A stretch of DNA of 64,000 bases, taken from NCBI GenBank assembly GCA_964548275.1, contig CAZJQI010000006.1, positions 1-64,000 of the forward strand, written 5' to 3'. Positions 32,671-40,902 of this stretch are shown in pieces. The position numbers and the translations under genes are program-made. The notes under the pieces were generated by a model, which did not search any database, was not told the DNA's origin, and saw only the letters and a program-made list of their open reading frames with translations. Source of the DNA: JAUVUV01 sp964548275. Lineage in GTDB: Bacteria; Gemmatimonadota; Glassbacteria; GWA2-58-10. How positions within the stretch are numbered: position 1 is the stretch's first letter; each line of letters opens with the position of its first letter.

Positions 32671-34734
32671 CTAATTATACGTGGGCAGGAACGAGTACTC
32701 CCTGGCGTAATAAAGCATCTGCCCGGTGAAATCATCCGGGTACTCGATCTCTACATCTATGATCTCCCCATCCCGGGTTACGGGCCTGAGCACGGGGTTG
32801 ATAAAGCCTGAATACGGGGCAATGGCCAGTTTTCTAAAGCGCTCGAGTACCTCCTGGTGAAGCTCGCGGTCGACTTTCACTCCGTAGGTTTCAACCAGCG
32901 CCCTGCCGGCCTCGTAGTCGCCCTCGGACTTGATCCGCTGCACCTCGCGCAGAAGAGTTCCGAAAAGCTCTCGCAGCTTTTCGTAATCGTTCACCATGAA
33001 ATAGGTTTTGCCGTGCTGAACCACCTTTTCGATAACATTATCCGGCCTGCCTTTCTCGTAGGCCCAACTGGCCACGAGCTGGCGGTTGCGCATGTGCGCC
33101 TCCTCGATATCTTCTCCCGGCTTAATCCTTTTTAGCTGCCGCAAGAGCCCGCTGGTTATATAGCCGTTGTAGCTCACCCGGCCTACCTCCAAAGAAGGAG
33201 CAACGCCGATCTCGATCAGCTTTACGTCCGGTATGTAGTAAAGCGCCACCAGGTCCGCCCGGGCTTCCTCAAGGGTGGCGTAATAGTTTTTAAGGGTCTC
33301 TTTGGGCGTGCCCACTCCGGGCTCGAGCCGGCCCGAGCCGTGGCCGATTACCTCGTGAAGGTCAACATTGAGCACACCCGCGAGATGACCGTACTTTTTA
33401 TGCAGGGCGATATCTTCCTCCCGCAGGGTGAATTCCTCGATCTCGCCGCTTTCCCTTCCTACCTCGTGATAGGAGTGCACCAGATTGCTGATCGTTACTG
33501 ATTTCGATCCATGCTCGGCGCGGATCCAGTTGGCGTTCGGCAGGTTGATCCCGATCGGGCTGGAGGGGCTCACTGCACCGCTGCCTACCACTGCGTCGAT
33601 CGCCCTGGCCGAGATTCCTTTCACGCTCTTTTTCTTATGCCCGGGCATGATCGGGGAATTGTCCTCGAACCACTGGGCGTTTGCGGCAATAGCTGCAACC
33701 CTGCGTGTGGCCTCCGTGTCATTCAACTGGACCAGGGACTCGTAAGTGGCGCGGTAGCCCATTGCATCATCGTAGGTCTCGATAAACCCGTTGATCACAT
33801 CCACTGTGGATTCCGTGTCCTGCACCCAGAGGATATTATACTCGTCGAACAGCTTCAGATCGCCTGCTTTGTAATACTCGACCAGCTTTTCGAGCGCAGC
33901 TTTCTGCTTTTCGTTCTCTGCAACAGCGACAGCTTTTTCCAGCCAGTAGACTATCTTCTCGATCGCCTGGGTGTACATGCCCCCGAGTTTCCACATTTTC
34001 TCTTTCAGCCTACCGTTCTCCTTTACCAGTTTTGAGTTCAGGCCATAGGAAACCGGTCTCGGGTCGTCCGGGTCGATAATCTTCGCGTAGTATTCCTCGG
34101 CCTCTTTCTGGGTCACTCCCTCGTAAAAGTTGTTCGCTGAGCCTTTTACCAGGTCGGCATTCGGGTCGAGGTTCACTTTCTTGGCATCGATATCTGCGTC
34201 GAACATCACAGGTGTGAGCCTCACTGCCAGTTGTTCTACCGTTTCGCTCCCGGTAAGGGGAAAACCGCCCTGGTCGGAGTTTTCAACCAGATGGGCGAAA
34301 TATTCTTTCGAGAAGGCGGGCAGGAACTTGTTTGTCGAGTAGTGGTGATGAATCCCGCTGGAGAACCAGACCCGTTTAAGATAGACCTCGAATTTCTTGA
34401 AATCTTCCGAATCCCTGTCGCCCTTGTAGGTCAGGTAAATGTTTTCGAGCGTGCGCCTGATACACAGATTGTGCCTGTAGTTCTGGTCCCAGGTGATATC
34501 CCGCCCGGAAAGCGCGGCCTGGTAAAGGTAGTAAACCAGTTCTTTCCGGCGGGCTGTAAGGTCATTAAAACCGGGTACGCGGTAACGCAGGATTTTCAGA
34601 TCGGCGAACTGTTCTGTGAGATACTTGAATTCAGGCCCCGGTGTCTGCATCTGCTGCTCAACTTTCTTGGATGTGGTACATGCAATCACCGATAAAAAGG
34701 CAAGGGTAATCAAGCTCCCGGTCAATAATCGCAT
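32671..34734 (-). CDS. M49 family (dipeptidyl-peptidase III-like) zinc peptidase, lipoprotein
   Basis: The zinc motif HEVIGH at 460-465 is the HExxxH of family M49, and EEARAD at about 489-494 supplies the third ligand, as EECRAE does in DPP III. M49 enzymes remove dipeptides from short peptides. The N-terminus is a lipoprotein signal (LAFLSVIAC, Cys19), so it is anchored outside the inner membrane, as reported for Bacteroidetes DPP III. AAGGAGG gives a strong start. It is divergent from an M14 carboxypeptidase gene 140 bp away, so the pair could share a promoter region and jointly digest peptides. Confidence 0.93.
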   Translation of the reverse strand: MRLLTGSLITLAFLSVIACTTSKKVEQQMQTPGPEFKYLTEQFADLKILRYRVPGFNDLTARRKELVYYLYQAALSGRDITWDQNYRHNLCIRRTLENIYLTYKGDRDSEDFKKFEVYLKRVWFSSGIHHHYSTNKFLPAFSKEYFAHLVENSDQGGFPLTGSETVEQLAVRLTPVMFDADIDAKKVNLDPNADLVKGSANNFYEGVTQKEAEEYYAKIIDPDDPRPVSYGLNSKLVKENGRLKEKMWKLGGMYTQAIEKIVYWLEKAVAVAENEKQKAALEKLVEYYKAGDLKLFDEYNILWVQDTESTVDVINGFIETYDDAMGYRATYESLVQLNDTEATRRVAAIAANAQWFEDNSPIMPGHKKKSVKGISARAIDAVVGSGAVSPSSPIGINLPNANWIRAEHGSKSVTISNLVHSYHEVGRESGEIEEFTLREEDIALHKKYGHLAGVLNVDLHEVIGHGSGRLEPGVGTPKETLKNYYATLEEARADLVALYYIPDVKLIEIGVAPSLEVGRVSYNGYITSGLLRQLKRIKPGEDIEEAHMRNRQLVASWAYEKGRPDNVIEKVVQHGKTYFMVNDYEKLRELFGTLLREVQRIKSEGDYEAGRALVETYGVKVDRELHQEVLERFRKLAIAPYSGFINPVLRPVTRDGEIIDVEIEYPDDFTGQMLYYAREYSFLPTYN

Positions 34735-34874
34735 AATATCGTGTCCTCCTTCTGATTAGATAGTTTACTTCCTTACCCGTACAAACTATTATTATTTTAA
34801 CTTATAATCAATTATCTCGAAACAGCAACGGCATTTGAGAATCTATTGCTCAACCTCTAACAGGGAGATCAATA

Positions 34875-37574
34875 ATGAAAGAGTCCGTACGTGCTTTCGC
34901 TATGATTTTTTTCACTCTAACTGCTTTCTGTTTTTATGTGGACAACGCCCTCTCTTTTATCCCCGAGGCAACCTACGATCCAGCGGTACCGACACTCAAG
35001 CAAGTGGTGGGCCACGCCTGGGGAGAGCGGATTACCACGCATGCTGAGTGCGAGGATTACGTTCAGGCTCTGGCCGAGGCAAGCCCCAGGGCCCGGCTTT
35101 TCACTTACGGCAAAACCTGGGAGGGGCGAACCCTTTATTATCTGGTTATCGCTACACAGGAGAGGCTTTCCGAACTGGAACGGATCAAAGCCGACCTTCG
35201 CGCTTTGGCTCACCCGCTTTCGCTTGATGAGGCAAAGAAAAACAAACTGCTGGGCCAACTTCCCGTGGTGACCTGGCTGGCCAATACCATACACGGAAAC
35301 GAGCCCTCGGGCAAGGAGGCTGGGCTGTGGACCGCCTATCACCTGCTTGCGGCTAAGGGTGATACGCTGGTTGAGATGATTTTCAAACAGAGCATTGTGG
35401 TGATCGACCCGATGCAAAACCCGGACGGCCATGACAGGTTCGCATCCCATTTCCGCAGAACCACAGGCAGATGGCCCGCGGCTGATCCACTCTCGGCGGA
35501 GCGGCGCGAAGGTTGGCCCGGCGGCAGGACGAACCATTACCTGTTCGACATGAACCGCGACTGGTTCGCGATGACCCAGCGGGAAAGCCAGGGAAGAGTG
35601 GCGGCTTATCTGGAATGGTACCCCCACATCTATATCGACCTGCACGAAATGGGTTCCGATGCCACCTACTATTTTCCTCCGACAGCGCCGCCTACAAATC
35701 CTCAGATGAGCGCCTCCCAGGTAAAGTGGTTCTCCGAGTTCGGCAAGAACAATGCGGCCTGGTTCGACAGGTTCGGATTCAAGTACTACACCCGCGAGAG
35801 TTTCGACGCCTATTTTCCAGGCTACGGCTGCACCTGGCCCAGCATGAACGGCTCTATCGGGATGACTTACGAGCAGGCCTCCAGCCGCGGCCTGGTGGCT
35901 CTCCGCTCGGATGAGACGATTATGCCCTACCTTGAAACCGTGCGCCATCATGCTATTGCCTCGTTTTCTACAGTTGAGTTCGCCGCCATAAACCGCGAAA
36001 GCATTCTGGCCGATTACCTGGCCACGCGCACACCTCCGGCCAATACCCCAGCCAACAGGGCCTACCTGATCACCGCTGATCCGGACCCCTCGAGGACAGA
36101 AAAGCTTGTCGGAATCCTTCTCAGGCAGGGTATCAAGGTGAAAAGGGCCGCGAATGGCTTTGAATGCCGCTCTCTGAGTACCGGCGACAAGCGGAAAGTG
36201 GCCAGGAAAAGTTTCCCTGCAGACACCTACATTGTCCCTGCAAGGCAGGAATCCCACGCTCTGGTGACCAACCTGCTCGAACCGGAGATATTTATGGATG
36301 AAGACTATGTAAGGGAGCAGGAGCGCCGCCTGGCCGCCGGCCTGCGAGCCCAGGTGTACGATGTCACCGCCTGGTCGCTTCCCGCACTTTTCGGCGTAAG
36401 CTGCTTCAAAACGGACAACCTGCCGGCAGGCAAATTCCAGACTCTGGAATCGGAAGATCAGCCTGACCAGCCGCAGGTGAAAAAGGCCGAGCTGGCATAT
36501 ATCCTCGACGGCGGCTCCAACAGCACGATGGCCGCCCTGGCCGATCTGCTCAGGAATAAAGTAAGAGTATATACCAGCGACCTCGCTTTTACCCAGAACG
36601 AAAAGAAATTTACCCGCGGAAGCCTGATTCTCCCTGTAAAAGAGAACTCCGGCAATCTCCCGGAAATAATCGCCCGGATCGAAAAGGAACGCGGCGTGGA
36701 ATTCTACCCCACGGACTCGGGCTGGATGAGCCAGGGCGTGAATTTCGGCAGTCCGAATGTGCATTACCTCCCCGAACCGAAAGTCCTTCTGGCCTGGGAC
36801 GAACCCACCCATCCGTATTCAGCCGGCTGGTGCCGCTACGTGCTTGAGCAGCAGTACGGGGTGAAAGTGACGGCTGTAAGAAGCAGGGATCTGGGTAGAA
36901 TCAAGCTGGACAGGTACAATGTGCTGGTGCTGCCTAATGGATGGAATTTCGGGGAGATCATGGGCAAGGACGGTGTGGAAAAGGTAAAGAAATGGATCGC
37001 CAGGGGCGGAACCCTTGTCGGGATACAGGGCGCCACCACCTGGATGGCAAACCCCGAGGTCGAACTGCTCAAAGCTACAAGAGAGTACCGTCTGGCCGGG
37101 GACACGGCCAAAGGCAAAAAAGCCTCTACAGATGAGGAAAAAACCAATCGCGTACAGGGTACTGAGATCAAAGATTTCGAACAACTCCAGAAAGTAATTA
37201 CCGCCGAGGACACAGAGCCTCGCTCGCTGCCCGGGGTTCTGGCGCGTATCCGCCTGGACCCGGACCACTGGCTTTCCTGCGGTTACGACAGCACTGCGGT
37301 TGTATTCGTGCAGGGATACCAGGTGTTTTCGCCGCTGAAAAGAAGCGAGGGCCGGAATGTGGCATTCTTTGCCGAGGGGGAAAACCTGCTGGTGAGCGGA
37401 CACGCCTGGAGGGGGCCGAGCCTGAAACAGCTTGCTTTCAAGCCCTACCTGATGTACCGCCGGATGGGCCAGGGGCATGTGATAGGCTTTACCGAGGATC
37501 CCAATTTCCGGGCTGTCTGCGACGGCACCAACCGGCTGATAATGAACGCGGTGCTCACCGGGCCGGGGCATTGA
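34875..37574 (+). CDS. Exported M14 zinc carboxypeptidase-like protein
   Basis: 899 residues. A hydrophobic N-terminus (MIFFTLTAFCFYVDNALS) acts as signal peptide. The M14 core (about 40-390) has the zinc set HGNEPSG (His140, Glu143) and IDLHEMG (His257), and a Gln/Glu region near the end of the core. A long C-terminal part (about 400-899) includes a class I glutamine-amidotransferase-like sheet (KVLLAWDEPTHPYSAGWC, NVLVLPNGW, WIARGGTLVGIQG), as in other large M14 proteins of FCB bacteria. It probably trims C-terminal residues from peptides in the periplasm. AGGGAG precedes the ATG. Divergent from the M49 gene. Confidence 0.92.
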   Translation: MKESVRAFAMIFFTLTAFCFYVDNALSFIPEATYDPAVPTLKQVVGHAWGERITTHAECEDYVQALAEASPRARLFTYGKTWEGRTLYYLVIATQERLSELERIKADLRALAHPLSLDEAKKNKLLGQLPVVTWLANTIHGNEPSGKEAGLWTAYHLLAAKGDTLVEMIFKQSIVVIDPMQNPDGHDRFASHFRRTTGRWPAADPLSAERREGWPGGRTNHYLFDMNRDWFAMTQRESQGRVAAYLEWYPHIYIDLHEMGSDATYYFPPTAPPTNPQMSASQVKWFSEFGKNNAAWFDRFGFKYYTRESFDAYFPGYGCTWPSMNGSIGMTYEQASSRGLVALRSDETIMPYLETVRHHAIASFSTVEFAAINRESILADYLATRTPPANTPANRAYLITADPDPSRTEKLVGILLRQGIKVKRAANGFECRSLSTGDKRKVARKSFPADTYIVPARQESHALVTNLLEPEIFMDEDYVREQERRLAAGLRAQVYDVTAWSLPALFGVSCFKTDNLPAGKFQTLESEDQPDQPQVKKAELAYILDGGSNSTMAALADLLRNKVRVYTSDLAFTQNEKKFTRGSLILPVKENSGNLPEIIARIEKERGVEFYPTDSGWMSQGVNFGSPNVHYLPEPKVLLAWDEPTHPYSAGWCRYVLEQQYGVKVTAVRSRDLGRIKLDRYNVLVLPNGWNFGEIMGKDGVEKVKKWIARGGTLVGIQGATTWMANPEVELLKATREYRLAGDTAKGKKASTDEEKTNRVQGTEIKDFEQLQKVITAEDTEPRSLPGVLARIRLDPDHWLSCGYDSTAVVFVQGYQVFSPLKRSEGRNVAFFAEGENLLVSGHAWRGPSLKQLAFKPYLMYRRMGQGHVIGFTEDPNFRAVCDGTNRLIMNAVLTGPGH

Positions 37575-37590
37575 GTCACAAACCAGGCGA

Positions 37591-37800
37591 TCATTTCAGC
37601 CTGCGCTGGAAAAAGTGCGCCACAACCTGCGCGGCTCTTTTCTGCTCAGGTCTCCTCAGCCGGTAGCCGAAACCGTGCTCCATGTTGTGGAACATGGCCA
37701 GCTCCACGGGTATGCCGTAAGCGGCCAGGCGGCTGATCATTTCCCGAACTTCCAATTCGCTGTCTGACTTGCCGGCAAACTGCCGCAGGCTTGTTTTTCT
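37591..37800 (-). pseudogene. C-terminal fragment of an alpha/beta hydrolase
   Basis: Reading the minus strand gives TSLRQFAGKSDSELEV, MISRLAAYGIPVELAMFHN, then MEHGFGYRLRRPEQKRAA and a stop. This is the last 65 or so residues of an esterase/lipase-type hydrolase, with its catalytic His in EHGFG. The upstream part is missing: the adjacent sequence is the start of the methyltransferase gene at 37806 on the other strand. It is a remnant left by a deletion or by insertion of the methyltransferase segment. Confidence 0.7.
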
Positions 37801-37805
37801 AACTG

Positions 37806-39005
37806 ATGGCGCAAGCTGAACTTTTTTTAGTTAATCAATCTTTTATGAGCGAAAAGGAAACAGAGATCCACACCAGGCCGTTCGAGAAAATTCTCCAGGA
37901 GCTGCCCTCGGAAATCCGGCGCGTGCTGGTAATCCGCTGCGCCCCGGAAAAGCTTTTCAATTACTGCATTGAAGTCCTGCGGCGCTGGAATCCTGATTTT
38001 GAACTCACCGTGCTCTGTCATCGGGAAGGAGAGGTGCCGGGCTGCAAGAGCATTGTTTACCCTGGCAAGGGTTTTTTCCGGCTGGAGAATCTGGACATCG
38101 AGGCCCTGCGAAGGGCGAAATTCGACCTGGTCGCCCTGCCCTATGCCACCAACCGCCGGCTTTCCCCGTACTACCACAACGTTGACAGGGTCGCCGAGGC
38201 TGCAGGCTCCGGGAAGATTCTTATTGTCTACCAGGACTTTACAGCGTATCTGGCGGAGGATGATTTCATGCGGTTCAAGCAACGCGAGGTGGTCGAGCCG
38301 TACCTGAAACGCAAGAGGGACGCCATAGGGGAAATCTGTGAATTTACCGGCGAGCCATTTGACGTTGTTGAGGAAAAATGTGACATGGCAGGTATCGAGG
38401 CCACGAGGCTCTGGATCCAAACCGATCCCGGAACAGCCGAGGAGGTACGCAAGTTCTACTCGTGCCATGATTTCTATATCTACGAACTGATAAAAACCGA
38501 GTACAACGGCGACCGGGAGGAACTGGTCGAGGCGGTGCTCGCAGAATGCAAGCTCGGAGAGAGGGTGCTGGACTATGGCGGTGGCTGCGGGATATTTTCC
38601 ATACCGTTGGCTGCCAAGGGTGTCATGGTAAGTTATCTCGACCTGCCTGGGCCGCTGCTCGATTTTGCCGCTTTCCGGTTCAGGCGGAGAAAGTTACCGG
38701 TAACTGTGAGACCAGCAGAAAGCGAAACCCCTCTGAAAAATATTTATGATGCAATAGTCTCGATTTTCGTGGTGGAGCACCTGATGCACCCGGAAAACGC
38801 CCTGCGACATATGTCAGAGCATATAAAGCCTGAGGGGAGGCTCCTTCTGGCTGTGGATTTTGAGCAAGGCCGGGTCTCGGATGAACCTCTGCCGCTACAC
38901 GTGAGCCGCCTCGAGCGCGAAGGCTATTATGATTTCATGGCCGGGCTGGGGCTGGAGATAGTGCGCAGCCGGGGCGAGCTGGAGGTGTTTCAGTTCAAAA
39001 AGTAA
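37806..39005 (+). CDS. SAM-dependent methyltransferase with extra N-terminal domain
   Basis: The C-terminal half (about 230-399) is a class I methyltransferase: motif I RVLDYGGGCGIFSIPLA, then SYLDLPG, and DAIVSIFVVEHLMHPE before the strand GRLLLAVDFEQG. The N-terminal half (about 25-200) has a Rossmann-like pattern (VLVIRCAPEKLFNYCIEVL, KFDLVALPYATNRRL) like nucleotide-sugar or glycosyltransferase domains, but no motif settles it. Such fusions occur in surface-polysaccharide loci, and manC is next door on the other strand. Neither the ATG at 37806 nor the one at 37845 has a good ribosome-binding site, so the start is uncertain. It begins against the hydrolase remnant. Confidence 0.75.
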   Translation: MAQAELFLVNQSFMSEKETEIHTRPFEKILQELPSEIRRVLVIRCAPEKLFNYCIEVLRRWNPDFELTVLCHREGEVPGCKSIVYPGKGFFRLENLDIEALRRAKFDLVALPYATNRRLSPYYHNVDRVAEAAGSGKILIVYQDFTAYLAEDDFMRFKQREVVEPYLKRKRDAIGEICEFTGEPFDVVEEKCDMAGIEATRLWIQTDPGTAEEVRKFYSCHDFYIYELIKTEYNGDREELVEAVLAECKLGERVLDYGGGCGIFSIPLAAKGVMVSYLDLPGPLLDFAAFRFRRRKLPVTVRPAESETPLKNIYDAIVSIFVVEHLMHPENALRHMSEHIKPEGRLLLAVDFEQGRVSDEPLPLHVSRLEREGYYDFMAGLGLEIVRSRGELEVFQFKK

Positions 39006-39015
39006 GGGGCCGGAG

Positions 39016-40101
39016 TCATTTGTTTTTTGTTTGCAACTGTTTCACCAGTTGCTTGATTTCCTCTGCTCTATCCCGCGGCACCACAAGGGTATGTTTCCCG
39101 GCACGCACCAGCACCAGGTTCTCCACCCCGATCAGCGCCACGGTTTCCTCCTCGTTCTCGCAGAAAACCAGGTTGTTTTTCGCATCCAATGTTTCCAGCT
39201 TTCCCTGGTGGGCATTTCCCGAGCCGTCTTTTTCCATGAACTCCTCCAGGGCAAGCCACCCGCCGACATCGTTCCAGTAAAAAGTGGCAGCCAGCATGCG
39301 GATATGCCTCGCACCCTCCATCACACCGAAATCGATCGAGGTGACATGCAGAGACTCGAAAGCTCCGGCAAGCTCTTGCTGCCAGTTTGAAGCTCCCTCT
39401 TTTTCCACTGCCGGGACAAGATGCTCCAAATGTGCCGGGAGTTGCCTTTCCAACTCATCCAGGATGGTCTCCACACTCCAGACAAACATTCCGCTGTTCC
39501 AGTAATATCTGCCGGTTTCGAGATATGCACGGGCGGTCGGTTCATCGGGCTTTTCAACGAACCGCACGAGATCGTAATGTGCTATGCCGTCGTGATCGGC
39601 AACTTTATTCCCGCTTTCCAGGTAGCCATAGCAGGTAGCCGGGTACGTGGGCTGGACGCCGAAAGTGCAAAGCACTGCCTCCGAGGCTGCAGCATTTGCA
39701 GCCGAAAGAATGGTCTTTCTGAAAAGCTCCACAGGCTTTATCAGGTGATCGGCAGTGAGCACGACCATTACGGGATTGCCATAGCGCCTGCGGCAGACAA
39801 GCGAGGCCAGGGCCACTGCTGCGGCAGTATCCCGGCGCAGCGGCTCACCGATCACATTAGATTCCGGCAGTTGGGGAAGCTGTTCGTAAACGAGCGGCAC
39901 AAGGGACTCATTGGTAAGAACCAGGATCCGCTCATCAGGTACCACTCCGGCCACCCGATCATAACTTTGCTGCAAAAGGCTCCGGCCGCCGAACAGGTTT
40001 AGAAACTGTTTGGGCCGGCTTTCAGTACTGAGCGGCCAGAAACGGGTGCCCGCCCCGCCCGCCATGATTATCACCACGATATCATGCTGGCTGGAAGTCA
40101 T
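39016..40101 (-). CDS. manC: Mannose-1-phosphate guanylyltransferase
   Basis: Makes GDP-mannose from mannose-1-phosphate and GTP for glycan synthesis. The nucleotidyltransferase signature IMAGGAGTRFWPLSTESRPK is at residues 12-31 and FVEKPDEPTA near residue 180 binds sugar phosphate. The late segment IDFGVMEGA with WNDVGGW also matches the family. Length 361 fits the short, single-function type lacking the isomerase domain. AAGGAA is 8 bases before the ATG. It converges with the methyltransferase gene, with 10 bp between stops, and no other GDP-mannose gene is in view. Confidence 0.95.
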   Translation of the reverse strand: MTSSQHDIVVIIMAGGAGTRFWPLSTESRPKQFLNLFGGRSLLQQSYDRVAGVVPDERILVLTNESLVPLVYEQLPQLPESNVIGEPLRRDTAAAVALASLVCRRRYGNPVMVVLTADHLIKPVELFRKTILSAANAAASEAVLCTFGVQPTYPATCYGYLESGNKVADHDGIAHYDLVRFVEKPDEPTARAYLETGRYYWNSGMFVWSVETILDELERQLPAHLEHLVPAVEKEGASNWQQELAGAFESLHVTSIDFGVMEGARHIRMLAATFYWNDVGGWLALEEFMEKDGSGNAHQGKLETLDAKNNLVFCENEEETVALIGVENLVLVRAGKHTLVVPRDRAEEIKQLVKQLQTKNK

Positions 40102-40902
40102 TTCAGGTTCCTTTTTTGGCGAAAAAATCTGTACAGTCAGCCTTAAAATAAAAAAACTTACATATGCGCTGTAATATCTTTTCTACATTCTACATAATCT
40201 CTCTGTTCGAGGCAAGCAAACCCGGCTATCTTCTACTTGCCAAAAGTGCCTACCGCAGGCTAATTTATTTTAAACCGATTTTCACCCAAGTTTATTTTCT
40301 TAATTCCCTTATATTTTCGTTCCGGAATATGCCGCAGACTCTCCTAAAGACCAATTCTACCCGGGGTAAGCGGGCGCTGACAGTCACCGTGGCATATTCC
40401 CCGGAGATCTCCGGCGCGGGCTTTCAGTGCAAATCCCTGATCGGTGAGGCTTCAGGGGAGAGGCTCGGTTCGGGCCACGAGCAGTACAGCCTGGAATAAG
40501 AGGCTAAATCATACAACGATTTTTTTTCATTGCTTTTTCTGCCAATTATTCTAGTAGCTATCTTTATCGGCTGACAATATAGCTCTGATTATTCATGAAA
40601 CCCAGACCTTGACAAGGCTAATCACTTATTTCCACATTTTTATCAGCCACCGAGGGAGGGGGGCGGCGGCTGTGCGACCCAAGTCGCACAGACCGTTGTG
40701 CTTGCGCAACGGAGCGCATTTCATGCGCCCGCCGCCCCCCACGCCCCGGGAAAACATAAAATCTTACTAATTTATAAATAATCCGGGCTAGACCCCTTCA
40801 CTTATAATTCAAGCTGTCGACATCTATCCCCGGCAATGTTACAACCCGATAAAACTCTCTGGTGACTCGAAACCATAATAATTATCAAGGAGTGAACTGC
40901 CC
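40102..40902. other. Long intergenic region with repeat copy 2
   Basis: 800 bp. The left part has an open frame at 40164-40499 whose last 50 codons are GC-rich and in-frame (RALTVTVAYSPEISGAGF), unlike the AT-rich first half; it may be the end of a lost gene but I recognise no family. Repeat copy 2 fills 40581-40789. The stretch before GH116 presumably holds its promoter. Confidence 0.4.
40581..40789 (+). repeat. 210-bp structured interspersed repeat, copy 2
   Basis: Ends AGCTCTGATTATTCATGAA and TTTATAAATAATCCGGGCT, flanked by TA on both sides. The core keeps the GGGGGCGGCGG/CCGCCGCCCCC stem and three hairpins: CTGTGCGAC-CCAA-GTCGCACAG, GTTGTGC-TT-GCGCAAC (a G-U wobble replaces a G-C pair of copies 1 and 3) and GCGCAT-TTC-ATGCGC. 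Confidence 0.9.

Noticed and set aside
34917..36812. 631-codon open frame on the minus strand
   Set aside because: It lies wholly antisense to the M14 carboxypeptidase gene, whose motifs are conserved. Its product (low complexity, many Gly, His and Arg) matches nothing; long shadow frames are expected in GC-rich codons.
40164..40499. 111-codon plus-strand frame
   Set aside because: Its first half is AT-rich non-coding in character and its second half is GC-rich; it has no ribosome-binding site and no known motif. It may include a gene remnant but is not supported as a gene.
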